A DNA stretch of 64,000 nucleotides from Camellia lanceoleosa (GCA_025200525.1 CM045761.1:63954009-64018008); one strand, 5' to 3'. Positions 34,701 through 47,457 are shown, counted from the first letter of the stretch. The notes: generated by a model not told the origin, from the letters alone. Numbers and translations are program-made.

Positions 34701-36522
34701 GATTGTGTTTAGTGCATACATGCTTTGAATTACATTGCCATGCAAGTTGTTGCCCTGATGATCTCAATTAACTTAGTTAATTTGTTAATTAATTTAGTTA
34801 ATTTATATTCTTCGATGGTAGATTAGGGCATACTTATCTTGCATCGTGCATTCATGCATTTAGATTGCATTAAATGCTTATGTGTTATAATGGAGGTTGG
34901 ATGCTTGAGTTGGAATAGATATGCAATATTTATTTCCAAATTAGGCAATCTAGTCTATACTTGTTATAACATAGTAATTCTAGGTTAATAATTGGAATAA
35001 GAGCACATGATGTTTTCAAAAAGGATATCTAAATTTCCCATTTTAAAATATTTAATGAAAGACTAGAAATTCACCTTCTAAAGAAAGATTAAACTTCTTG
35101 ATTTCCAAACTTCTGCTTGATCGCCCACAAGTTTAGGAGGTGTGTTCTCAATCCTCAATTTGAAATTAGAATGGAACTCTGGGTATGTATGGTGGAAAAG
35201 TGGCTAACTCTTATTTTTTTCTCACTTTCAACAACACTGACTCTTTCTTTTGATCAATCACTATTGAAATTTAGCTATTTCAGAATTTTTGGAGGAGTTT
35301 TGGGTGTAGAAAAGATGGAATTTTAGTTTGTATGGAAGGTATGGGGTGTGTATGGAAGATACGAGTATTTTTGGCTCAAAAACTCAATTTTTCTCTCTTT
35401 TTTCACCATTTTCTCACTCTTTTCTCATCAATTTTGTGGTCCTCCATCTCCCTTACTATATGATCATTCTATATAGGCAATGAGGGAGAGTAAAGGTCCA
35501 AAAGAAGGTGGGAGACAAAAATGTGATAGGAGGGCAAATTTTCAAGGTGGTTGCATGGGATACTCCTTTATAGATGCAAACAAAACCTCTTTTTGACAAT
35601 GAAGGATGATTAGATATAATGGAGGATGAGTGGGTGCACTTGAATGGATCAGAAAATAGGTAAATGGGGGTGTCCCAACCGAACCAAAACCAAGAAAAAT
35701 GGGGTTGCTGCTGTTTTGGGCCGAGTCAACAAAATCTGCTATTAAGCGTAACTTCAAACAGGCATATCTCCCTTACCTGGACTTGGTTTTAGGTGATTCT
35801 TGGATCTAAATTGAAGCCCCAGAAGTCTAATTTCCAATGGTGGTGGTCTCACATTTAAATTCGAAGTGTATAAAGAGATATGCCTAATTTAGTGAAGGCT
35901 GTTCATTTCCCTCGGGCCAAGTCAACAAAATCTGCTCTTAAGCCTAACTTCAAATAGGCATATCTCCTTTATCTAGACTTGGTTTTAGGTGATTCTTGGG
36001 TCTAAATTGAAGCCCCAAAAGTCTCATTTCCAATGGTGGTGGCCTCACATTTAAAATCGAAGTGTACAAGGAGATATGCCTAATTTAGTGAAGGGTGTTC
36101 ATTTTCTTCTTACCAATTTGATGCTCATCCTTTCCCTAAACCAGTTTTCTTCCATCCCCTCCTGTTTCCTTCAAATCCAAACATATCTAAACCTATAAAT
36201 AAGTTTTTAAATATATATTTTTTTAAAGAGTTCACCTCCCTTCCATTTATTTCTACTTTGTCCTCACTCGGTTTATTGAAAAGTGTAATATTTTAATTGA
36301 AATGGGAGCCTCGGAACATCATAGAAACATTTGAAAAAATATTTTGAAAAGAGGGGTTTATGGTTTAAAATAGTTTGGCCAAAAATGTGTGAAGGTTGGG
36401 ATTAAAGTTGAAATTCCATTTTTCTTGTTGAGGACTGCTGGGGAACACATTCTGATTGTCATCATCGGGTAATCAACAGAAAGTGCCCAAGTCTTAGGGC
36501 TGGTCAAAATGGGATGTCTACA
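31728..36522 (-). mobile_element. E3 5' LTR (4795 bp including insert S3)
   Basis: In plus orientation it starts TGTAACATGCC and ends GGGATGTCTACA. It is collinear with the 3' LTR at 16872-20070. TATA box on the minus strand at 35469-35477. Removing 33473-35052 leaves about 3.2 kb, as in the 3' LTR. Confidence 0.85.
33473..35052 (+). mobile_element. S3: LTR fragment inserted in E3 5' LTR
   Basis: Absent from the 3' LTR, where the sequence is continuous at about 18613. It begins like the F LTR (TGTAGACACCCCATTTTTAT) and shares with F a GGGTTAGAA region, CACCTAGTGTTA and a CACCACTAAAAT block. It lacks a TATA region, so U3 is largely deleted, and it lacks the LTR 3' end. Flanks AAATG (33468-33472) and TAATG (35053-35057) may be a decayed target duplication. 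Confidence 0.65.
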
Positions 36523-38117
36523 ACATTATTCCCGACTTCGTATTCTCTATCTCACCTTCAGACATCTGCATAGCTCTTTTGGCAGCTTTGTGCAGTTTTT
36601 GGCCTCTGTTGAATCAATTTCACATTTTCAGTTGTTTCTTGTACAAGTTCTGGTCCCAATAATGGTTTGTCACCTCCCTCAGCCCAACAGATAGGAGAAC
36701 GACATTTTCTTCCATACAAGGCTTCATATAGGGCCATCCCAGTACTTGAATGATAGCTGTTGTTATACACAAATTCGACCAGAGGAAGATAAGTCTGCCA
36801 ATTGCCTTAAAAGTCTAACACACACATCCGTAACATGTCCTCCAATGTTTGAATGGTCCGTTCGGATTGGCCACCGGCCTATGGGTGATAAGCACTGCTT
36901 AGTCTCAGCTCAGTGCCAAAGCTTGTTGCAAACTCTGCCAGAATCTCAAAGTAAACTTGGGATCTCTGTCAGATACTATAGACATTGGAACTCCAGGTAA
37001 TTTCACAATCTCGTTGACATACAAATTAGCCAACTTATCTGCATTATACAAAGATTTGGCAGATAAAAAGTGAGCAAATTTAGTTAAACAATCAACAAAG
37101 ACCCAAATAGAATCCATACCTCGAGAAGAACGAGGCAGTCCGACAATGAAATCCATAGTAATATGCTCTAATTTCCATTCCGGTATTGGAAGCGGCTGAA
37201 GCAATCCAGTGGGTCGTTGATGTTCAGCTTTAACTTGTTGGTAGTACAGACTTTTAGCCACAAAGTCGGCAATGCTTTTCTTCATTCCAAGCCACCAGAA
37301 GTTCTGTCTCAAATCATGATACATCTTTGTGTTCCCCGGATGCACGACAAACTTGGAGTTGTGAGCTTCAGTCATAACACGCTTCCTCAAATCGGAGGAA
37401 TCTGGTACACAAAGTCTATTCTGAAATTTCAACACATTATTCTCAAACACAAACCCCAGCCTTGGTTTTGAGTCAGATTCATCTACAATCTTTTTCAAAA
37501 ACTTATCTTCAAGTCGTCTCTCTTTAATTTCTTCAATGATTATAGGTTGAGCAGAAATAGTAGCTAAGATTCCGCCTTGTTCGCGCAGTACAACTTCAAT
37601 TTCATTTCTTTCTAAGTCACATATCAAGTCTCTCTGACCGGTGAGTAAGCATGACAATTTACCCATGGATTTACGGCTCAAAGCATCAGCAATTGCGTTT
37701 TCCGGATGGTACAAAATCTGCAAGTCATAATCTTTAATCAATTCTAACCATCTTCGTTGTCTCATGTTCAGTTCCTTTTGAGTGAAGAAATATTTCAAAC
37801 TTTTATGATCTGTATATATTTCACAAGTCACACCATATAGATAATGTCGCCAAATCTTCAAAGCAAAGACGATAGCTACCAATATCAAGGTCATGAGTTG
37901 GGTAGTTCTTTTCATGTGGGTGGAGTTGTCGAGAGGCATATGCAATCACTGTTCGATTCTACATTAATACACACCCTAAGCCTTTGTAGGAAGCATCGCT
38001 ATATATCTGGAACCCATCAGTCCCATTGGGCAATGTTAGAATTGGTGCAGTTATTAATCTAATCTTCAGTTCCTGAAAGGCTGATTCTCGCTAATCGATT
38101 CAATCAAATGGTACATT
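36523..38117 (-). pseudogene. pol: T RNase H and integrase
   Basis: RNase H end: [19 protein letters not shown], then [14 protein letters not shown] (about 37830-37660). Integrase: zinc region (H-x-G-x-x-K, about 37345; the CxxC pair reads SLYYQQ, so it is lost), core with [10 protein letters not shown] (first Asp present) and [10 protein letters not shown] (second Asp present). After a frameshift near 36900 a short frame (36770-36558) has the YHSSTGMALYEALYGRKCRSP segment. A stop lies near the E3 insertion. TSD copies border both ends (36523-36527 and 38113-38117). Confidence 0.85.
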
Positions 38118-41100
38118 TGTAGCTCGACTTTCTTCGTGTCCCCTTTCGGAGAGCTCGAATTGGTCCTACAGTTCGGACACCTGTCATGATTCTAAATCTA
38201 ATCTCACAAAGTGCAATGTGAGACTGATAAACACCAAAGAGTCCAATCCGGCAAATCATTTTGGACAATCAATTTTGAATCAAATAATGCCAAAACTGGA
38301 CTACTTTGCCAGACTACAGAGTCGCCACTTAAATATTTTATTTTTGGAAAATTTAAGAAACCTTGACTCGTGCCAAAGGCCACGTGTTCGTCATCACCAA
38401 AGTTGCCTCGGCTTGGGAACTTGGGTACGAGAGAGGAAGGTCCTGAAATGAGTACCCCCGCTCACCCAATCAAAGGATCAGGCTCTACTAAGCATGATAT
38501 GTTGTTTTATAAACCTCATGTGTTCTTTTTCTGATTATTAGCTAACTTTACTATATGGCGCACACATACAAGTATAGACTAAGTCGCGAGAATTGGAATC
38601 AAATCGACTCATGTTTTCTTTCGAAAATGGTTTGAAAATGCCACTCTTAAGTGGGCTAAAGCGCAGATTTGCCACCCTCAAGTGGGCTTAAAAACATGAT
38701 TTGCCACTTCGCAAAGTGGGCTTAAAACTCACAATCATCGAATTGTCCCAATTCAAGTAACAAAGCCTTAATTCACAGGCATTCATGCAATTTACCACAT
38801 AAGCACATAGCCTCATGGCAAGCATGTGAAACCTGGCATCACTCACACTCATGCAAGTATGCTAAAGCGTAAAACTTACAGTGTACTCCGAGCCAAAACA
38901 AAAGCTAGTTAAAAAAATGCATGATCCTAACTATACAAAATGCCTAATGCAACACATGCAATATGCAACTAAATAGGCTCAGCTATCTAAGATGGCATAC
39001 GAATGCAACGATTTAATACATGTATTCAAATAAGTATTGAAATACGATGCAGTTTGAATGATGCGCCGAGCCTGGTGTATGCAAGACAAATGAATGATGC
39101 AAACATGCAAGCATAAGGTATGCTAATCAAAATGTGCCCTAAACTAACCATCAAAAGCGGTTAATTAAAAGGGAGAAAGACGTGGGGTTGGAAGATATGC
39201 ACACACGCACGCACGCTTATTACAACATTGTGCCCTCGCGAAGGAGGGTTCGAATAAATAAGCTAAGCTACACTAAGCTAAGCTAATCAAACTAATCTAA
39301 TTAAACTAATTAGACTAATTATTACACAACCAATTGAATAACTAGTAAACTGCTTACTAATTATTACAACACAACATAAAGAAATAGCTAAGCTAAGCTA
39401 CTTAATTATTACAACACTTAACTAATTAATTAAATTACAAAACTATGCTAACTAACAAGTAAAGCATTAAACTACACTGCCTCAGCTCTGCTTTGGAAAT
39501 AAAATATGCATGCACTCGGCTTTCGGCTCGAAACGCCTTCCGGTTTGCTCTTGAGAGGCTCTGTTTACAGGGTTGCTCCAAGAACTTTCTGCTCCACCTT
39601 ACCAATTCACTGTTGAGGAATGCAGCAGTGGTTTGCTGGCCATGAGAGCTTGCTGCCGACCATCTGTCGGCCAAAGAGTGGCATTGCTGGCCAATGATGA
39701 AGCACTGCCGGCCATCAATGTACCAGGGCCAGCCATTGGTGTGCTGAATTGCCACACTACAACAGAGAACATACAGAGAAAAATGGAGGGTTTTCCAAGG
39801 ATATGTTTGTACCATGCCCCTCCTTATCATCTCAAAACATTAAATGAGTGGCATTCTTGGATCTAAAACCACCAATCAAGCATTTTCAATGCATGATGGC
39901 AAAAGATCCAAGGTGTACACTTTCAATAAATGCACAAAATGAGACTTTAGACCACCGCCCTATCATGCATGATCAAGGGTGATGGAGACAAAGAAGATTG
40001 GCTCATTTCATCACTTTAAGTATGAAATGGACTAATCTACCTTGTGTTCAATATAGCATCCGATTGAACACATGCAATGCAAACACAACATGCTTATCTT
40101 GGTCATATTTTACTCGTCCAATTATTGTTTACTCATTTTAGCATTACCAAGCCATTCTTTAATCGGTTTGTCCAATGTGAAAGTCCTCTAATGAGAGAGG
40201 GGTCAACCAAAAGATGATTCAAGACATGAGAGAGATCATGCCTTTGGTTAGTAGAAACCCTCAAAAGAGAGTTAAAACCATTGAGCACAAGCTCTATCTC
40301 AAGCTTAAACACAACCTTAAGATTAAACAAACCTCAAAGCAAATTGAAAAGTAAAGAATTGAGGGAGGTTGCAGAATTTCAGTGCTGAAATGGCATGAAA
40401 AATAATACTACAACATGCAAGCAACTCATGCACAACACGTTAAGAACCAAAAACATTAAAGCTAGTGAAGAACACTACACTAGAGGCATGCAATATCAAA
40501 CTCAAATGATCAAACCAGCCCTAGATGGAGCTTAAACATGCCAAAACAGCGGCTAAAACATGCTTAGATAGAAGCATAAAAGGCAAAAAAAACATGCTCA
40601 CATGTTGGCTCACAAACAAGGCTCAAAGCACAACTCTCAAAAGTGATGAAAGAGTGAATTATGTGAGAGTGTAATAGAGATATATGCACTAAAATCACAT
40701 GCTAAATGATGCTATATCATGCAATCGTCCCAAGAAAAGCATGTTAGAGGCCTTTAAACATATGGCTAATAAAGGCCATTTGCACTACAACCATGCAAGA
40801 CAAGGCTCATATGACCAAGAGAACTCAAAACAGAGCTAAAGCATGCTAAATCTGTGGCAAAAACATGTTGAGATCAAGTCACAAATAGGTAGAAAAACAT
40901 GCTCACATGTTAGGCCATCTATACATGCAAACAAGACACAAGGAGAGGAGGCCACCCCCTCCTATTTTTCACCTTAAAACATGGTTTTTGTCACTGAAAA
41001 ACCTCTGAGTTTTAGTGGTAAAAAGGCCCAAAAATTTTGTTTGAAAGGTGATAAAAGATAGCACAAAAAGCTTCACAAGCTAAAGAGGAAAAATGTGGGA

Positions 41101-41368
41101 CAACCCCCTAACTCACAAAGGCTCAAACCACCATTTTTAGGACTGAAAAACATAACTTTTTACATGCCAAAACCAGCCTTGAAATGGTGGTAAAAGATGG
41201 CAAAGCAAGTATGAAAAACAAGCTTAAAGGGAGAGAGTTATACCTCTTGAAGGGAAGAGTGATTCTAGGCCACAAATCAAGCCAAAACCCACTTAAGGAG
41301 TTCCAAGAGAGCTCTAAGTAACCTCAGCCCAAAGATGAACCACTTTGGTTAAGGGTTGATAGGTTAAC
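38118..41368 (-). mobile_element. E5 3' LTR, left piece
   Basis: Collinear with 55666 to about 58893 of the 5' LTR, from TGTAGCTCGACTTTC at the edge to AGGGTTGATAGGTTAAC where F starts. About 30 differences in a 310-bp by-eye comparison. Includes GGCC-rich words (39640-39745) and the paired GGAGAGGAGG...CCCCCTCC segment at about 40950. No genes. Confidence 0.85.
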
Positions 41369-42358
41369 TGTAGACACCCCATTTTTGACCGTCCTCAAGA
41401 CTTGGACGTCACTGTTTGAACACTCGGTGATCATCTATGTTCGTGTTTGTTTTGAGTTCTCGGGTCTCGGCTACGTGCCTTGCCTTAGGAACTCTCAACT
41501 TGACTGTTTTGTGTTTGGTTTTGCACCAAACACTTCTTGTTTTGCTTTTGAGAGCAGGGAATGGCTTGTTGGTCATCCCCACACCTCACCGGCCCTGGCT
41601 TGAGGCCATCGGCCATGTTTTGTTGCTACCGGCCATTGGTGATGGCCGATCGGCACTCTTTCTGGTCGGTCGACCACTTCTTTGGTCAATTTGTCATTTT
41701 TGGCTGGCCGACTACTGTTCATCTACTTTTGGCAGATATTTTATGCCAGCTGTGATAGCTGGCATCCACAATGCACCCCTCCATACACGTGTATGAAGGG
41801 ATTTCACTCTTGCTGAGCTTGTTTTATAAGCTTTGCAAGATTAGAATTCCTATAAAGGAAGGACTTCTCCTCCCTCCTCAGGGGTTCCAAGAAGTTACAG
41901 AGGTCTGGTTTTAGGGTTAGAAGTCTTGTAGCTATCCTATCTCTATATCTCTCTCTCCTTTTGATTTGAGTGTGTATAAGGTGTGTTTGTTCTTAGTTTT
42001 GCACTAAGGCACCTAGTGTTACACCATACCTTGGTTGCTGAGGTGCCAAAGGGTTGTTCTTGGAGTTCTTGGGCTGGTTTTGATCTAAGGAAGGTGCTAG
42101 AGCTCTCTTCTTGAAGAAGGTCTTCAAGAGTAAGAACCTTACCCCTTTATTCCCCATTTTTGCACAAGGTTTTGACCTATCTTGCATCTATTTTTAAGCT
42201 TAGTGCATAACTAGTAAAATTTCTAATTTTACTTGCTTTTGAACTTTGCTTCAGGTTATTTTGAGGTTTGGGGTTGTTTGCCCCCTCTTAGGCCTTGTTT
42301 GGCCTCATTTTTGTGCTATTTTTGGTGAGCTCCGGGACCACCTTGTATTGGCCTCCTC

Positions 42359-42388
42359 ACCACTAAAATCCAGAGGGATTTCAGTGGT
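42359..42388 (+). other. LTR hairpin 1 in F
   Basis: ACCACTAAAATCC (42359-42371), loop AGAG, GGATTTCAGTGGT (42376-42388): 12 of 13 positions pair. Weaker versions of the same block (CACT...AAAA...TTTNAGTGG) occur in E5, in S2 at about 11018 and in 45905-45935. In RNA it lies about 480 nt downstream of the predicted start. Confidence 0.65.
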
Positions 42389-42413
42389 AAGGATGGTGTT
42401 TTGAGGTCCTAAG

Positions 42414-42438
42414 AAGGAGAGGACCATCCCCTCTCCTT
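42414..42438 (+). other. LTR hairpin 2 in F
   Basis: AAGGAGAGG (42414-42422), loop of 7, CCTCTCCTT (42430-42438), perfect 9-bp stem. E5 has AGGAGGGG (58473-58480) and CCCCTCCT (58488-58495) at the same place. One A-T pair in F is a G-C pair in E5, so pairing is kept. Confidence 0.7.
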
Positions 42439-42570
42439 GTTGTCTTCAAAACTTGTCATTTTAGCCTCATGTGTGAGCACCTTGATTAAGTCCATGTTGG
42501 CCATGTCTTAGTTGGTATTTGTGGTTATTTTGCCATGTTATAGCACTTTTTTAAGTTGGTTTAGACGCAT

Positions 42571-44131
42571 CATGCATGCTTTGCATACTTGTCATGTAAT
42601 GCCATGAAATTGCCTTAACATGCATCATGATGTACCATGACTTTCTAGCATGATTTTGGCTTAGCTTTGTGAAGCTTTTATGCATATTTTGGTGTGCTTA
42701 AGGTCTAATTTTGGTTATTTGGGTCACCCATGACTTGCTTTGTATAGATACAATGCAATCTCCCTTGTAAGCTTTGAGTATTGGATTCTCTAGCATGCTC
42801 TGTTTGTATCATTTCAGTGGTTTGGCACCATTAGTTATGTCATTTCAGTCCATATGGCATGCTTGTATGCTTGCATTTGATGCTCCTTTAGTGCTTTAAA
42901 AGGTTGATGTCTTATGCTCCATGTTTGGACCCTTGTGTGTGCTATCATGTGTAGGACATTTAGATGCCATCTAGGTGTGTCTTTGACCTTGTTTTGGTCT
43001 GCCTTGGGACTGTTTTGAGTCCCTTTGGCCCTTTGAGGCTTGGTTTGTATGGTCATGGCTTGAGCCCCTCGGCTAGCCTTGAGTTTTGGGCTTGGTTGCA
43101 TGCTTTGCTTGATTTGTTTAATTGGTTTGGCACCTTTTCTAACGTGATTTTAGAGCTTACAATGCTTGCCATTTGTCCATGTTTTCGTCCTTTTAAGTGT
43201 GCTTAAAAGTTGCTTCTTTGTGCTTAAGTTTTGAACCATGTATCTATGCATGTTTGTATGTACATTGGCCTTCATGTTTTTAGCATTTTGGCTACTGTTT
43301 TGGGCCTACTTGAGAGCTATCCAAATTGTTTTAAGTCCATCCCCTCATGTTGTTGCATGCTTGCCTTGTATGTTGTCACATACTTGTTGCATATTTGGTG
43401 AATTACATGTTGTAGCATGCTAGTTCAATTTCATTGTGTACTCAATTCATGACATGTTGTTGCATGATTAGGTTGTAATGCATTTGGCATGCATTCTCTC
43501 TTTTGGTCACTCAACATGTTGTTACATGTTTAAATATTGTTACATGCTCACATGCTTGCATGTTTGTTTGCATGCTCATATTGCATACTTAGCTAGCATG
43601 CTTAGGTTACATTTTGCATGCATGTCTTGCCTCTTGAATCACCATGATAGAGGTTGGGTCCCTTGTTTGTTTGGTGTGCATTTCATTTAACATTGAAATT
43701 GCACACTTGGCTTCTTGGGCCATCATGCATCGAAATGCGCGATTGGTGGCCTGAGGGTCGAGTACCATACTCTCCTGAGTCTTAAACATGATAGGGAGGG
43801 TGGTTGTGCAAACATTTGCTTTGAAATGCATCGCCATGTCTTGTCTGCCCTCTGCTGCTGTCAAAACAGGGTTCTGCAGGCATAGATGGCCGACCGACCA
43901 CATTGAGTGCCGGCCGACCACAAATATCTGGCCGAGAGCTACATAGATGGTCGATGACCAATTTATCATGGCCGGTGGTGTTTCCTCTTGGCCGGTGGTC
44001 TCCCACCACCCTCATGGAGTATTTCAGAAGCAACTTTGGGACTTGTGCAGTTTTCAGAGATGCAAAACAGTGCAAACAGAGGCAGCTCATGCATGGTGGT
44101 GGATTTCCGAGCAGAGCCGAGCACACATGCA
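42571..44131. repeat. CATGCA-rich segment in F LTR
   Basis: At least twelve CATGCA or TGCATG hexamers occur in about 1.56 kb (for example 42571, 42619, 43098, 43247, 43354, 43461, 43488, 43569, 43616, 43724, 44087, 44126). Fewer than one is expected at equal base use. CATGCA is the RY motif bound by B3-type seed regulators in plants. The E5 and S3 LTRs are similarly rich. Confidence 0.6.
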
Positions 44132-45345
44132 TTGGACCCTCTTCCCGAAGCTATTTTACTGCTTTATTAGCTTAGTTAATTTGCTTAACTAGTTAAGTGG
44201 TCTGTAACTATTTAATTGGCTTGTTAGTTAGTTAAATTTGTATTATTCTTTTGGTCCCTCCGAGAGAGGGTGAATTGTGTGATAAGCGTGCGTGTGTGTG
44301 ATGCATATCTTCCAACCCCCACTTCTTTCTCCTTTTTACTTACCTGCTTTTGATGGTTAGTATTAGGACATGTTTTGATTAGCATACTTATGATAGCATG
44401 TTTGCATCCATTCATTTGTATTGCATGCACCGGGCTCGGCGCATTATACTAATTGCATAGTATTTCAAATCTAACTTGAATACATGTCAAGTTACATTTC
44501 ACATGCCATCCATAGATTAGCCGAGCCTATTCTAGCTGCATTTTGCTTGCGATGCATTAGCCATCTTAACATGGACTTGGATCATACATTTGATTACTAA
44601 CATGTTCCTTATTTTGGCTTGGAGTACTAGGTGAGTATTTATGCTTTAGCATCTCGCATGAGTGTGAATGTTAACATGAAAGCATGCTTGCCATGAGGCT
44701 AATTGCTTGGTTGATTTATTGTCTAAATGCCTGTGGGTGAAGGTTAGATTGCTTGAGTTGGAACAACTCGTTGAAATCCGTGTTTTAGCCTACTTGTGAG
44801 TAGCGAATTTCAAACTATCTTTCAAATGAGCGGATATGCAATGCTTTGTTCCAAATTAGGCAATCTAGTCTATACTTTTGTGTTGTGCGCATCACATAGT
44901 AAGATTAGCTAATTAACCAGAATAAGAACGCATAATGTTTTCAAAACTTGATATCATGGTTAGTAGAGGCCGATCTTCGATCGGGCGAGCGGGGGTGCTT
45001 ACGAAATGACCTTCCCCAATCGTACCCAAGTTCCCGAGTTGAGGCAACTTTGGTGATGACGGACACGTGGCCTTAGGCAACGAGTCAGGGTTTCCTAAAT
45101 TCTCCGAAAATAAATATTTAGGTGGCGACTATGTATCTGGCAAAGCAGTCCATGTTTGGCACTTCTTTCAAAAAAATCTGTTTTCAAAAACGATTTGCGG
45201 GATTTGGACTCTTTGATGATTCATCGTCTTGCATTGCACTTTGCGAGATTAGATACAGGACCATGACATTGAGTCCTGAACTGTATTGAGCCCAATGAAC
45301 AAAACAGAATTCCCTCCCGGGACGTTCGGAGACGTCTACAGTTTC

Positions 45346-45363
45346 TGGCGACTCTGCTGGGGA
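45346..45363 (+). promoter_or_regulatory. Primer-binding site of F
   Basis: TGGCGACTCTGCTGGGGA, five bases after the LTR end, same position and type as in E3 and E5. Confidence 0.85.
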
Positions 45364-45788
45364 GTTTAGAGAGCTTGACTCGAACTCATGATATCTTGTT
45401 TGATTACACTCATGTGTTTCTTTGCATTGCATTTGCATTGGTGCGTCTAAGTCACAGTGTTTGCCGGAGGCTCGCTTCGAGAAGCGTGCCATAAGGTTGA
45501 CCGGTTACGGGCTTTGCCATAATGGGAACACAAACCCCGGTTGTCACCGGGGCACCCTTTTGACCATTCGACCTAGTGCATGTTCGGAATCCAAAGCGAC
45601 CATTCCAAGCTAGGATAGGTTGCTTACCCGATTATAGGCTGTTTGAAACCGCTGCGTGCGTAGTGAAACCCTAGCTCCTGACAAAATAGGACAGGGAAAC
45701 CCTACCCCAATGTAGGGGTGTTTTGGCTCTCGTTTGCTTGCTACGTGCTGTTAGAATGTATTCCTACAGGGTTATGCGTATCAGTTTG
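45364..45788 (+). other. Leader of F
   Basis: Collinear with the E5 leader in reverse (AGCTTGACTCGAACTCATGATAT; TTTCTTTGCATTGCATTTGCAT; AAGTCACAGTGTTTGCC; GCGTGCCATAAGG). Near its end a hairpin CCCTAC (45700-45705), loop, GTAGGG (45712-45717) has a paired variant in E5: CCCTAT/ATAGGG at 55188-55205. Ends at 45788, before gag. Confidence 0.75.
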
Positions 45789-47274
45789 CAAGTCACAAAT
45801 AGGTAGAAAAACATGCTCACATGCTAGGCCATCTACACATGCAAACAAGACACAAGGAGGGGAGGCCACCCCCTCCTAGTTTGGACCTCAAAACATGGTT
45901 TTTGTCACTGAAAAATCTCTGAGTTTCAGTGGTAAAAAGACCCAAAAATTTTGTTTGAAATGTGATGAAAGATGGCACAAAAAGCTTCACAAGCTAAAGA
46001 GGAAAAATGGGGGACAACCCCCTAACTCACAAAGGCTCAAACCACAATTTTTAGGACTAAAAAACATAACTTTTTACATGCCAAAACCAGCCTTGAAATG
46101 GTGGTAAAAGATGGCAAAGCAAGTATGAAAAACAAGATTAAAGGGAGATAGTTATACCTCTTGAAGGGAAGAGTGATTCTAAGCCACAAATCAAGCCAAA
46201 ACCAACTTAAGGAGTTCCAAGAGAGCTCTAAGCAACCTCGGCCCAAAGATAAACCACTTTGGCTACGGGTTGATAGGTTAACTTTTGATGTATGCAAGCT
46301 TCTAAGCACAAAAGCTCTAGAGAGAGAGAAATCTAGAGAGAGGATTGTAGAGAGAGGCTCCCAAACTTCTTCCTAAATTGTTCTAACCTTTTAAAACAAT
46401 AGAAAAAGCTCTTTATATATAGAAGAATGCAAACTCAGGTCGAAAATATCCCAACAGGGACAGCTGGAATAGCTAGAACATAAATATCTGCAAAAAAAAA
46501 CAGCATTTTTGCATCAATGGCCGGCACTGCTTCATTGATGGCTGGCATATGATCATTGTTGGCCAGCAATGGTCACTCTTGGATGGTAGGTGGCCGGCAT
46601 AGGCCATTCATGGCCAGCACAGCACATGGCCAGAAAATCCCATTCATAACCAGCAACCTCCACCTCTGGTTGGCCAGAAAAATCTGCTTTTTGGGCCTAA
46701 CTTCAAATGGGAATATCTCCTTCATCTGAACTCCTTTGTAGATCATTCTTAAGCCTAAATTGAATCCCTGGAAGTCATCTTTCCAATGGTGAAAGCCTCA
46801 CATCAAAATTCCAACTGTACAAAAAGATATGCCTCTTTTAGTGAAGACTGCTTAGTTTCGATCCTACCCGGATTCATGCCGAACTTCTCCCAAACTAGTT
46901 TTCTTCTCTCCTCTCTCATTTCTTCAACTCCAAACCCATAAATAAGGTGTTTTGAAAGATTTTAAAAGAGTTCACCTCTCTTTCATTTATTTCCACTTTG
47001 TCCTTGCTCGGTTTACAGAAAAGCGCAACATTTAGCAAAATGCGAGCGTCAGAACATCATTGGAACTTGTTTTCAAAAAAATATTTTGAAAAAGAGGGTT
47101 TTAAGGTCTAAAATTTTTTGGTCAAAAGGCTTGGGTCCAAAAAGGGGTATGAAGTTGGGATTTGAAGCCCCTCTTGTCGAAGAAATCGAATATTTGCACT
47201 ACACATCTTTCATCACTAAGTAAGCAATCAGTGGCACCCAAGTCTTAAGGGCGGTAAAAAATGAGATGTCTATA
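45789..47274 (-). mobile_element. E5 3' LTR, right piece
   Basis: Collinear with about 58410-59862 of the 5' LTR and ending at TGTCTATA next to the PPT. Its first 493 bp (45789-46281) repeat the last 494 bp of the left piece (40875-41368), so F is flanked by duplicated LTR sequence. TATA box on the minus strand at 46411-46422. A run of GGCCGGCA/GGCCAGCA words lies at 46518-46675. Confidence 0.85.
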
Positions 47275-47292
47275 GTTGCCCCACTTTGACAG
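47275..47292 (-). promoter_or_regulatory. E5 polypurine tract
   Basis: The minus strand reads TCAAAGTGGGGCAAC directly before the LTR start TATAGACATC. Near-identical to E3. Confidence 0.8.
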
Positions 47293-47421
47293 AGCTCAGA
47301 GTCATAAAATGACGTGAGTGAATGTCAAAGCCCAAAGATGACCCATTTTTGACAAGGCCAAAGACTTGGGCAAATAAACAAAATACAGATGCAGAAACAA
47401 ATGGTTACGCCCGCATGCTGC

Positions 47422-47457
47422 CTACGTATCCCTTTGCAAGGAATCAAACCAGCGTAG
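47422..47457 (-). other. Conserved hairpin motif, PPT-proximal copy of E5
   Basis: Arms CTACG (47422-47426) and CGTAG (47453-47457), with an inner CCTT-TGC-AAGG stem. Same internal AATCAAACC as at 20210 in E3. Confidence 0.65.

Larger units (their letters stand above)
16872..36522 (-). mobile_element. E3: near full-length Tat-lineage element inside T
   Basis: LTRs are at 16872-20070 (3') and 31728-36522 (5'), PPT at 20071-20088 and primer-binding site at 31705-31722. Target duplications are ACATG (16867-16871) and ACATT (36523-36527), one mismatch. Order in element sense: gag, protease, G-patch, RT, RNase H, second RNase H, integrase, then a 3.5-kb 3' region with an antisense frame and a tandem array. 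The 5' LTR is longer because of insert S3 (33473-35052). A 250-bp by-eye comparison of the LTRs shows about 20 differences, mainly transitions, so it is an old copy. Confidence 0.9.
41369..45788 (+). mobile_element. F: truncated E5-like element, plus strand (LTR plus leader)
   Basis: LTR 41369-45340 (3972 bp) starts TGTAGACACCCC and ends GACGTCTACA, with terminal inverted repeat TGTAGAC/GTCTACA. TATA box CCTATAAAGG at 41849-41858, giving U3 of about 0.5 kb and R/U5 of about 3.4 kb. Primer-binding site and 425 bp of leader follow, then the sequence jumps into the E5 LTR at 45789. No gag, pol or 3' LTR remains. Expected target duplication TTAAC (41364-41368) is not found at the right junction; it occurs instead at 46278-46282. 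Confidence 0.85.

Noticed and set aside
41385..45613. Short open frames in the F LTR (for example 41437-41796, 43607-43969)
   Set aside because: They overlap on both strands, lack any recognised motif, and are not kept in the matching parts of the E5 LTR.
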